NCBI GenBank assembly: GCA_022798035.1
Contig: JAAWLS010000144.1
Coordinates: 1-6,481, forward strand
Direction of reading: 5' to 3'
Source: Lachnospiraceae bacterium
Lineage (GTDB): Bacteria > Bacillota > Clostridia > Lachnospirales > Lachnospiraceae
Length of the DNA: 6,481 nt
Under the pieces are notes generated by a model. That model was not told the DNA's origin, made no database searches, and saw only the letters and a list, made by a program, of their open reading frames with translations. Shown here piece by piece: positions 1 to 5,474 of the stretch (positions are counted from its first letter, which is position 1; every line of letters starts with the position of its first letter). The translations under genes were made by a program, and so were the position numbers.

Positions 1-151
1 GAGAGCCAGAGTTTGGAAGGGAAGGGGGTGTATTCCTCATTTGATGTAAACATTCATTTCTCTTTTCCGGCAGAACAATGAAGCACAAACCGGCGCAAGC
101 CAACCGACATCATACTGCCAACTAGCTGAAAAATAAGTGATATTTTTTCAC
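1..151. other. left flank, no supported gene
   Basis: I find no convincing gene here. The plus strand is open from the window edge to a TGA at 79-81 (26 codons, ending FPAEQ), so the tail of a convergent plus-strand gene cannot be excluded. I do not recognise it, and the sequence is too short to judge. On the minus strand there is a 19-codon ATG frame (MMSVGLRRFV...) and an overlapping start-less frame containing VGWLAPVCASLFC. Neither has a Shine-Dalgarno site. The stretch around 66-120 is visibly richer in G+C than its surroundings, which together with these oddly familiar translations suggests an intergenic repeat or leftover sequence rather than a gene. Confidence 0.3.
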
Positions 152-192
152 AAAAAAACTCCTGGAAATTATGTTTCAATTTCCAGGAGTTT
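152..192 (-). terminator. intrinsic terminator of the AlbA_2 regulator gene
   Basis: A perfect 15-bp inverted repeat (arms 156-170 and 178-192, 7-nt loop 171-177) is followed on the minus strand by a run of seven T (158 down to 152), the last three pairs of the stem being part of that run. It sits 46 nt beyond the regulator's stop codon. The other direction has no T tract after the stem, so it should act on minus-strand transcripts only. This is the clearest terminator in the window and marks the end of the minus-strand gene group. Confidence 0.93.
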
Positions 193-237
193 CAAATACC
201 ATCTAGCTAATTATATTTTTGTTTCTCTTCGCACATG

Positions 238-1599
238 TTATCTCGGCAGCACGTACAAACTCTTTCTCCCCTTTCCCTGACTCTTCAATTTTCCTTCCTC
301 GCAAAGTTCTTTTAACAGCCGGAATGCTTTCGTAGAACCAGCATCCAAGAGTTCCTCTGTCTCTTTTCTGCTGATTCGTCCATATTTAGCAGCATACTCC
401 AAAATCCGTTGTTTCTGCTGCGGCAGAGATAATTTCTCTTTTTCGTAAACAGAAATCGATTCTTCCACGACAGGAATCAAACTATCAACCATAAATATTT
501 TATCAAGTCTTTTTTCATTTCGATTCGGCAGTGTCACACGGAATACCCCTTTTGCCGTTTCAAACGCAGGCTTTTCTTCTGCCTCCGCATACATTCTTTG
601 AATTTTTCCAATGCCCGTACCATAGCTTTCAATTAATTTCATGCGGTAAAATACGGTAGCAAGATTGGGATTTCTGGATTGTGAAACGCCAAGAAAAATA
701 GATTTGAGTTCCAATCCTGGAACTAATCCTCCAAGGGATACAAACTCCATACGGTTTTCGTAAATATTGATGATTGTACTTCCGCTAAAAGAGTAATCTC
801 TGTGTACACAGCAGTTCAGCCATGCTTCTCTGACTGCCTCTTCTGGATAATCCCTGACATCAATGCGCTCCAGCCCTGAAAAAATTGCCTTTGTTTTATT
901 TCCCCAGTCAATAAATCGATATACATCCTCCAACTGTTTTAAAACAGAGCCAGAAAATTCCCGCCTGTCCCGAAAAATCTCTTTGTCCTCTCCTTGAAAG
1001 AGCGCTACCTTTGTTGTAACTTCGCACTGGTCTGAAAGAAGATATGCCAGATTTGTATAAAGACCGTCTTCTCCAATCAAAGCCAGCGTTTTCATCTGAG
1101 GTTCTCCAAATACAATCCCTCTTCGTTCCATCTCTTTTGCCAATATCTCAAAAGTGAGTTCCTGATTGATGCTCCTGCCTGCTTCATAAGATTTTCCACT
1201 GCTTTGCAGAATCATCTCACGGATTCCCTCATCTGTTACCGGTTGGGAGGAACTCCCCTTTCTCACATAAACACCTGTAGGTTTTAAGCCCTTTTCCCGA
1301 ATATAATAAGGCCGGTTTGTTCCTGTTGACACGTCAATCTCCACAACCCGTTTTCCTTCCATTTCTATTGTATAAATTTTAACAAATGGCATAATATCCG
1401 GTGCAATGGCGTCGTGCAGGGAATTAGCCGTTTTCTGCATGACATCATCTGGTTCCTCTACACCAATTACCATACCGTCTTTTCTAATTCCAATAAAAAT
1501 AGAACCACCTTCGGCATTTGCAAAAGCGATAACTTCTTTTCGTATATCAGTGACATACTCCTGTTTGAATTCCACCTTCTGATTCTCAAAATTCAGCAT
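238..1599 (-). CDS. AlbA_2 / HATPase_c_4 domain protein, predicted transcriptional regulator
   Basis: A 453-residue protein with the three-part layout of the AlbA_2 (Schlafen-like, putative nucleic-acid-binding) plus HATPase_c_4 (RecG-C-terminal-like) family. The AlbA_2 domain covers about residues 5-130, with VEFK at 9-12, FANAEGG at 26-32 and IGI at 36-38. The GHKL-type ATPase domain covers about 250-360, with HRDYS at 266-270, GGLVPG at 290-295, SRNPNLA at 308-314 and ESYGTGIGK at 324-332. A likely winged-helix domain spans about 395-453. Family members are usually annotated as ATP-binding transcriptional regulators, but few have a demonstrated role, so target and ligand are unknown. I chose ATG 1599 because homology begins there. 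An in-frame TTG 78 nt upstream would add a Lys/Glu-rich leader, but that codon lies inside the -35 box. The ribosome site is only a purine-rich stretch. The gene has its own promoter and terminator, so its link to the polysaccharide genes may be only positional. Confidence 0.92.
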   Translation of the reverse strand: MLNFENQKVEFKQEYVTDIRKEVIAFANAEGGSIFIGIRKDGMVIGVEEPDDVMQKTANSLHDAIAPDIMPFVKIYTIEMEGKRVVEIDVSTGTNRPYYIREKGLKPTGVYVRKGSSSQPVTDEGIREMILQSSGKSYEAGRSINQELTFEILAKEMERRGIVFGEPQMKTLALIGEDGLYTNLAYLLSDQCEVTTKVALFQGEDKEIFRDRREFSGSVLKQLEDVYRFIDWGNKTKAIFSGLERIDVRDYPEEAVREAWLNCCVHRDYSFSGSTIINIYENRMEFVSLGGLVPGLELKSIFLGVSQSRNPNLATVFYRMKLIESYGTGIGKIQRMYAEAEEKPAFETAKGVFRVTLPNRNEKRLDKIFMVDSLIPVVEESISVYEKEKLSLPQQKQRILEYAAKYGRISRKETEELLDAGSTKAFRLLKELCEEGKLKSQGKGRKSLYVLPR

Positions 1600-1602
1600 T
1601 TC

Positions 1603-1673
1603 AGCTTCTTTCTCTCTTTCTTTTTCTTTCTCTCTTTTCTTTCTCACTATTATAAAAGAGAGAGAAAGAAAAA
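1603..1673. repeat. polypyrimidine/polypurine tract with imperfect inverted repeat around the promoter
   Basis: From 1603 to 1645 the plus strand is almost entirely C and T. Its part at 1621-1638 is mirrored as a purine-rich arm at 1654-1673, giving an inverted repeat whose arms differ by one CT unit (three versus four C's in the alternating section). The 15-nt spacer is 1639-1653. The arms overlap the -10 and most of the -35 to -10 interval of the regulator promoter. It could be a cruciform-prone operator, or simply low-complexity sequence prone to slippage. Confidence 0.6.
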
Positions 1674-1677
1674 TCAA
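1649..1677 (-). promoter_or_regulatory. sigma-A-type promoter for the AlbA_2 regulator
   Basis: On the minus strand the -35 box TTGATT (1677-1672; consensus TTGACA) is followed after exactly 17 nt by a perfect -10 TATAAT (1654-1649). Transcription would start near 1642, leaving a leader of about 40 nt before ATG 1599. The match and spacing are strong. It also shows that the upstream TTG at 1677 lies in promoter DNA and would not be in the mRNA. Confidence 0.8.
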
Positions 1678-1761
1678 GGAGTATCACCAGGTTTCTGTTA
1701 TTATGTAACTATCTTTTCACACTTTAATTCTAATAGCTCTCCATAATCTAAAAACATTATG

Positions 1762-2838
1762 CTACATAGGCATCGTCTGCACATTTTCAATAATCTGGTC
1801 CATACTATAATACCGATATGTTCCCAGCCTTCCGATAAAATGTATCTTTCTTTCCTGTGCTAACTCTCCATACTGCTCATACAGTTCCAGGTTTTCTTTG
1901 ATTGGAATCGGGTATGAAGGTTCTCCTTTATCACTGGGAATCTCCTTTGCAATTACTGTCGTATCCGATGTATGCTTTGTAAAATGTTTGAATTCTGTGA
2001 TTCTTGTATAGTCAAACTCATTTGGATAATTGACAACAGAAACTGGCTGATAGTATTTCATATCATGTCTCTCAAACTGAAAACTAACGCATCTATATGG
2101 CAGTTTTCCAAATTTATATTCAAAAAATTCATCAATTGGAGCCGAACAATAAAGATTTTTTGCCTCTATCTCATCCCTATGCTCATAAAAATTATAATTT
2201 AAAAGAACAGAAATCCTTTTATGCTCCAGCATGTTCTGCATCATAGCTGTATACCCGTCAGCAGGAACCCCTTGGTACTTACAAGTGAAATACCTGTCAT
2301 CTCGGTTCGTCCGAATAGGAATTCTGGCTACAATTTCAGGCGGAAGCATATCTGGTGAAGCTCCCCACTGTTTTTCCGTATACTTTTTAAAAAATTTCTC
2401 ATAAAACTCCCGGCCTACCTGACTCTCTATAACTTCTTCCACATTGCCGGGACTATTGCAGGGAATTCTTACTTTCTCAAAATAGTCTAAAACCTCTTCT
2501 GAACTGAAATTTTTATTCAAATATTGATTTATAGTGTCTAAATTGATAGGCATTGGATAATACTGTCCTTCCACATAAGTGAGTACTTTGTGCTGATAGT
2601 CGTACCAGTCTGTAAAGCGAGATAAAAAGTGATAAATATCCGCTTTTTCCGTCCGGAATATATGGGGGCCGTATTTATGAATCAAGATTCCTTCTTTACT
2701 TCTGTAGTCATAGCAATATCCACCAATATGGTTTCGTTTCTCCACAATTAAAACAGATTCCCCTTTTTCTTCTGCAATTCGTCTTGCCAGTGTAATCCCT
2801 GCAATCCCTGCTCCTATTACTAAATTGTCTACTCTCAT
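1762..2838 (-). CDS. glf: UDP-galactopyranose mutase
   Basis: A cytoplasmic flavoenzyme that interconverts UDP-galactopyranose and UDP-galactofuranose, the donor for galactofuranose in surface glycans. The 358-residue protein starts with the FAD-binding Rossmann motif GAGIAG (9-14). It carries the family signatures HKYGPHIF (54-61), TEKQWG (154-159, with the conserved Trp at 158), IPIRTNRDDRYF (173-184), TRITEFKHF (278-286) and GRLGTYRY (336-343). Arg176 and Arg279 correspond by context to the two arginines that bind the UDP-sugar diphosphate in characterised enzymes. ATG 2838 is chosen because AGGAGG (2849-2844) lies 5 nt upstream and the Rossmann fold starts immediately; an in-frame ATG at 2874 lacks such a site. 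The end is slightly short compared with the E. coli enzyme (about 367 residues): only some 12 residues follow SMDQ. The gene is separated from the flippase by a hairpin-rich gap with a terminator, and I find no confident promoter of its own. Confidence 0.97.
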   Translation of the reverse strand: MRVDNLVIGAGIAGITLARRIAEEKGESVLIVEKRNHIGGYCYDYRSKEGILIHKYGPHIFRTEKADIYHFLSRFTDWYDYQHKVLTYVEGQYYPMPINLDTINQYLNKNFSSEEVLDYFEKVRIPCNSPGNVEEVIESQVGREFYEKFFKKYTEKQWGASPDMLPPEIVARIPIRTNRDDRYFTCKYQGVPADGYTAMMQNMLEHKRISVLLNYNFYEHRDEIEAKNLYCSAPIDEFFEYKFGKLPYRCVSFQFERHDMKYYQPVSVVNYPNEFDYTRITEFKHFTKHTSDTTVIAKEIPSDKGEPSYPIPIKENLELYEQYGELAQERKIHFIGRLGTYRYYSMDQIIENVQTMPM

Positions 2839-2849
2839 TTTTACCTCCT
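2839..2849 (-). promoter_or_regulatory. ribosome binding site deciding the glf start
   Basis: The minus strand reads AGGAGG at 2849-2844, then 5 nt, then ATG 2838. This strong site selects ATG 2838 over the in-frame ATG at 2874, and removes 12 residues (MYRAVDMLQEVK) from the longest possible reading frame. Confidence 0.9.
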
Positions 2850-2879
2850 GCAGCATATCCACCGCTCTATACATACAAT

Positions 2880-2907
2880 AAAAAAGAATCCTGTTTTGCA
2901 GGATTCT
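2880..2907 (-). terminator. intrinsic terminator between wzx and glf
   Basis: A perfect 9-bp stem (AGAATCCTG, arms 2885-2893 and 2899-2907) with a 5-nt loop is followed on the minus strand by an uninterrupted run of six T (2885-2880), the first of which closes the stem. It ends 42 nt before the glf start. It should end much of the transcription coming from the flippase, so glf would depend on read-through, antitermination or a promoter I cannot identify. Confidence 0.82.
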
Positions 2908-2965
2908 CCGCCTGCGACGGGTCGCTTCTGCGACATCTTTCCTCTCCGCCGCAGTGCAATCATTA

Positions 2966-3013
2966 TTTTTTATCTTATAGGAAATCCAAAGAAATTTCCT
3001 ATAAGATAAAAAA
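2966..3013. repeat. perfect 20-bp inverted repeat downstream of wzx
   Basis: Arms at 2966-2985 and 2994-3013 are exact reverse complements, with an 8-nt loop (2986-2993). Each arm has six T at its 5' end, so in either direction the stem is followed by A residues rather than U. It is therefore not a classical intrinsic terminator. In RNA it would be a long, stable stem that could protect a 3' end or be an RNase III-type substrate. Confidence 0.9.
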
Positions 3014-3029
3014 CATGGCTTTCAGCCAT
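3008..3029 (-). terminator. weak terminator-like hairpin at the wzx stop codon
   Basis: On the minus strand ATGGCT (3029-3024), GAA, AGCCAT (3020-3015) forms a 6-bp stem with a three-base loop, followed by G and six T (3013-3008). It includes the flippase stop codon TGA (3024-3022). The stem is short, and its T run is also the 5' arm of the 20-bp palindrome that follows, so the two structures would compete. Confidence 0.45.
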
Positions 3030-4482
3030 TCTTTTTCCTTACACCCAATTTATTTAAAACAGTCCTTTGTATTTCTAAGGTTATCTCTTCTTTTATCAAA
3101 TTCGCCATTGCCAGCCACATCAACCCATAAATTGTTCCAAACACGATACATGCAAAAACAGGATTTGGAATAGGAACTATTTTCTTAACAAATCCAACTG
3201 TCAAAAAGCATAGTACCGCTAAAAATAACGGCTTAACAGAAAGCCTCGGCATAGGCATTCCATTTCTTTTCATAAACCACAACTGCAGAAGCAGTACGAC
3301 TAATTCTGCTGTAACCGTGGAAAAAGCCGTTGCCTTATTTCCCAACCGCTCTATAAAAATAAGATTCATCACAAAATCCACCAAAGCTCCGCCTGCCACA
3401 GATAAAAGAAATTGTTTTTCCTTTCCCAGAGGAATTAATATTTGCAAGCCTGAAATATTCGCCGCCCCTGCCATAATCAAGGTAAACAGCAGAATGCGAA
3501 ACAGCAAAGTCGATTCTTCATATTCTGTTCCGCCCAAAATATTTACGCATTCCGGTGCCACTATTTCAAAAATAGCTATGAAAAATAAGGCAATAGCAAC
3601 GGTATAATTCAATGCTTTCTTATTCAATTTCTGAAAATCATCGTATCTTTTTTCTTTAATTGCTACGCTGAGCTGCGGCAGCACGACTACTCCCAAAGCA
3701 GTGACCATGCTGAGCAATATATTTTCAATCCGAAGAGCCATATTGTAAATCCCAACCTGGTACGTTCCCTTCATATGTTCCAGCATAATGATGTCCAAAT
3801 TGGTGTAAACCAAATGTACTACATTCGTCAAAAAGAAAATCATCAACGGCCCTGTATGTACTTTAAAATGATAATCCTGATATCTCTTAATCTTAATATG
3901 TTTAAAACTAAAAAGAAAATTTAGAATCTGGGCTCCACCATCTGCAAATACATTGATGACAGCATACATTGGATAATCTTGTTTTTCACGTATAAGGAAA
4001 AACATCAGTACAATGGAAACTGTTTTTATCATAATCGAACGAACTGCTATATAGCGATACTCCTCCAAAGCCTTATACAGCCACTCCATTCCGATTACTT
4101 GCAGGATAATTCCGACTGCATATATGTATACGATATGCTCATAAAACGCATGAATCATTCCTCTTTTTATCACGACAAATAAGGCAAAATATGACAGCAT
4201 TGTGCTGCACAGAAGGAGTATCATAATTTCCTGTACCCGCTTCGTCAACGCCTCCTTGTCACCTCGGACTTCAGCACATGCCTTAATTCCATAAGTCTGC
4301 ACACCCAGTAATGCAAAGATAGAGAAATAAGAAACAATGCTTGCAGCATAAGACACTGCTCCTGTTCCGGTAGGTCCCAACACCCGTGATACATAAGGAA
4401 ACGTAATCAAGGGAAAAATAACATTTAAAATGGTTACAATCATATTCATAACCAAATTCATTTTAATAGATTTCTGAGACAT
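3022..4482 (-). CDS. wzx: Wzx-type oligosaccharide repeat-unit flippase
   Basis: A polytopic membrane protein of 486 residues, the usual size for Wzx/RfbX-type flippases of the MOP superfamily. These move undecaprenyl-diphosphate-linked repeat units from the inner to the outer face of the membrane. The N-terminal part has the typical pattern in which a first hydrophobic helix leads into FPLITFPYVSRVLGPTGTGA (about 23-42), then SIVSYFSIFALLGVQTYGIK. About a dozen hydrophobic segments follow, and the C-terminus is charged (VRKKNG). I use ATG 4482 because AGGTGA (4493-4488) lies 5 nt upstream of it. ATG 4488 overlaps the previous stop as TGATG but leaves no room for a ribosome site, and ATG 4533 would overlap the preceding gene by 46 nt. 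The close spacing indicates translational coupling with the family 2 glycosyltransferase. Substrate cannot be read from sequence; the nearby glf suggests a galactofuranose-containing unit. Confidence 0.95.
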   Translation of the reverse strand: MSQKSIKMNLVMNMIVTILNVIFPLITFPYVSRVLGPTGTGAVSYAASIVSYFSIFALLGVQTYGIKACAEVRGDKEALTKRVQEIMILLLCSTMLSYFALFVVIKRGMIHAFYEHIVYIYAVGIILQVIGMEWLYKALEEYRYIAVRSIMIKTVSIVLMFFLIREKQDYPMYAVINVFADGGAQILNFLFSFKHIKIKRYQDYHFKVHTGPLMIFFLTNVVHLVYTNLDIIMLEHMKGTYQVGIYNMALRIENILLSMVTALGVVVLPQLSVAIKEKRYDDFQKLNKKALNYTVAIALFFIAIFEIVAPECVNILGGTEYEESTLLFRILLFTLIMAGAANISGLQILIPLGKEKQFLLSVAGGALVDFVMNLIFIERLGNKATAFSTVTAELVVLLLQLWFMKRNGMPMPRLSVKPLFLAVLCFLTVGFVKKIVPIPNPVFACIVFGTIYGLMWLAMANLIKEEITLEIQRTVLNKLGVRKKNG

Positions 4483-4493
4483 TATCATCACCT
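4480..4493 (-). promoter_or_regulatory. stop/start junction and ribosome site of wzx
   Basis: The minus strand reads AGGTGATGATAATG. The upstream stop TGA (4490-4488) is part of the Shine-Dalgarno-like AGGTGA and overlaps a first ATG (4488-4486). The better-spaced ATG is 4482-4480. A ribosome finishing the glycosyltransferase would be released exactly on the flippase ribosome site, so reinitiation is likely. Confidence 0.75.
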
Positions 4494-5474
4494 GATTATT
4501 TTTCGGTACAAGCGCATCATAAAAGGAAAGCATTTAAAATGCATGCGGCGGACCAAATGAATGGATTTACTGTCGTTAGTTTTATTGTACAGCCTTTTGT
4601 ACTGTTTTATATTGCTGTCAAACTCTATTAAATTTCTGATATCTTCTATTGTTACAAGATTTGAAAAATAGATATAATAATGAGCTTTTATCAAATCGGC
4701 AAGTTTATTCTCCACATAGTCCATCAAATTTCCTTCCGCTCCGCTATTTATCATTCCATTATAAAAATCCAGAAGATGATAAATCACTTGCAAATGGTCT
4801 TTCTTATTTCGATACATACTTTGATGATTGACACTCTGATTTGGATTCCCCAGTCGGTAGCAATAAACCACATCATCATAAACGATAAAATCTTCCATAT
4901 ACTGCAGCGGATATAGGATATACTCCATATCAACATAAAAGCACTTTTCATCTAACACAGTATGATGTTCCCTGTACTTTTCTGTCTTAAAACAAATATT
5001 TGATAATCCCAACCATGTATCCGGCGGAATTTCTGCCATTTGATAATGTCTCCCAGGTTCTACAGACGCAATCTTTTTTTCTTTTGTCTCATGAATATCC
5101 TCATAAATCTCATATTGATAGTGAGCTACGATATCCTCTCCTGACTCCTGCAGTTTCTGCAGAAAAGAACAGAAATTTTCAGTCACCACCCAATCGTCTG
5201 CATCCAGCACTTTAAAATACTTTCCCCGGGCTTTCTGAACTCCTGCATTGATAGCTGAACCATGTCCTCCATTCTCTTTTTTTATAACTTTCACACTCTC
5301 ATAATTCTCCCTATATCGTTCTGCAATCTCCTGGGTTCTGTCTAAAGAACCGTCGTTGACGATAATAATCTCACAGTTGTCCAGAACTTCATTTGACTGA
5401 ACCATAGAGTCCAGACATTTCTCCAGATAGTTTTCCACATTATAGGAGGGGACGATTATGGATAAAATTTTCAT
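4488..5474 (-). CDS. family 2 (GT-A) glycosyltransferase
   Basis: A 328-residue inverting-type transferase expected to add one sugar to the lipid-linked repeat unit on the cytoplasmic side. The GT-A domain is complete: SIIVPSYNV at 5-13, the nucleotide-binding VNDGS at 39-43, ENGGHGSAIN at 67-76, and the metal-binding DxD region DADDW at 91-95. YVDMEY (180-185) fits the usual acceptor/catalytic-side acidic motif, and QSVNHQ (213-218) matches the region after it. No signal peptide or obvious membrane segment is present, although the C-terminal tail (about 306-328) is basic and hydrophobic and could touch the membrane. ATG 5474 has a good site, GGAGG (5485-5481), 6 nt upstream. Its start lies 35 nt inside the preceding glycosyltransferase and its stop leads straight into wzx. 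Donor and acceptor sugars cannot be deduced; galactofuranosyl transfer is possible because of glf. Confidence 0.95.
   Translation of the reverse strand: MKILSIIVPSYNVENYLEKCLDSMVQSNEVLDNCEIIIVNDGSLDRTQEIAERYRENYESVKVIKKENGGHGSAINAGVQKARGKYFKVLDADDWVVTENFCSFLQKLQESGEDIVAHYQYEIYEDIHETKEKKIASVEPGRHYQMAEIPPDTWLGLSNICFKTEKYREHHTVLDEKCFYVDMEYILYPLQYMEDFIVYDDVVYCYRLGNPNQSVNHQSMYRNKKDHLQVIYHLLDFYNGMINSGAEGNLMDYVENKLADLIKAHYYIYFSNLVTIEDIRNLIEFDSNIKQYKRLYNKTNDSKSIHLVRRMHFKCFPFMMRLYRKIIR

Larger units (their letters stand above)
2880..3013 (-). repeat. composite hairpin-rich intergenic element, possible dispersed repeat
   Basis: This block fills most of the wzx-glf gap. It consists of a perfect 20-bp palindrome, a GC-rich middle unlike its AT-rich neighbours, and a terminator. 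The middle has two copies of CTCCGCC (2906-2912 and 2944-2950) and two of CTGCGAC (2912-2918 and 2928-2934). The second CTGCGAC forms a 5-bp hairpin with GTCGC (2921-2934, loop TTCT). Read through in the flippase frame, the minus strand would encode a string including DVAEATRRRRRI. I recall that string as a recurrent tail of spurious ORFs in gut Lachnospiraceae genomes, which would fit a dispersed intergenic repeat. The structure is seen directly; the repeat-family claim is memory only. Confidence 0.55.

Noticed and set aside
1621..1673. Invertible phase-variable promoter
   Set aside because: The spacer is only 15 nt, the arms are imperfect low-complexity sequence, the -35 box lies outside the spacer, and no recombinase gene is in the window.
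1414..1746. Plus-strand 110-codon frame rich in Phe, Ser and Leu
   Set aside because: It is antisense to the regulator's start, and its hydrophobic stretch is the complement of the CT/GA tract. No ribosome site or recognisable family.
1678..1761. Terminator between glf and the regulator
   Set aside because: No stem of useful length followed by a T run could be found on the minus strand.
2838..2880. Promoter for glf just after the terminator
   Set aside because: Only poor matches: a TATAGA-like -10 with no -35, and a TTGTAT/TATGCT pair with a 15-nt spacer. Not reportable as a feature.
2966..3013. Reading the 20-bp palindrome as an intrinsic terminator
   Set aside because: In both directions the stem is followed by A residues, not a U run.
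5277..5283. A7 run in the GT2 gene and a similar A7 at 6417-6423 in the GT4 gene as further slippage switches
   Set aside because: Seven A made of Lys codons is common in AT-rich genomes and far less notable than G9.
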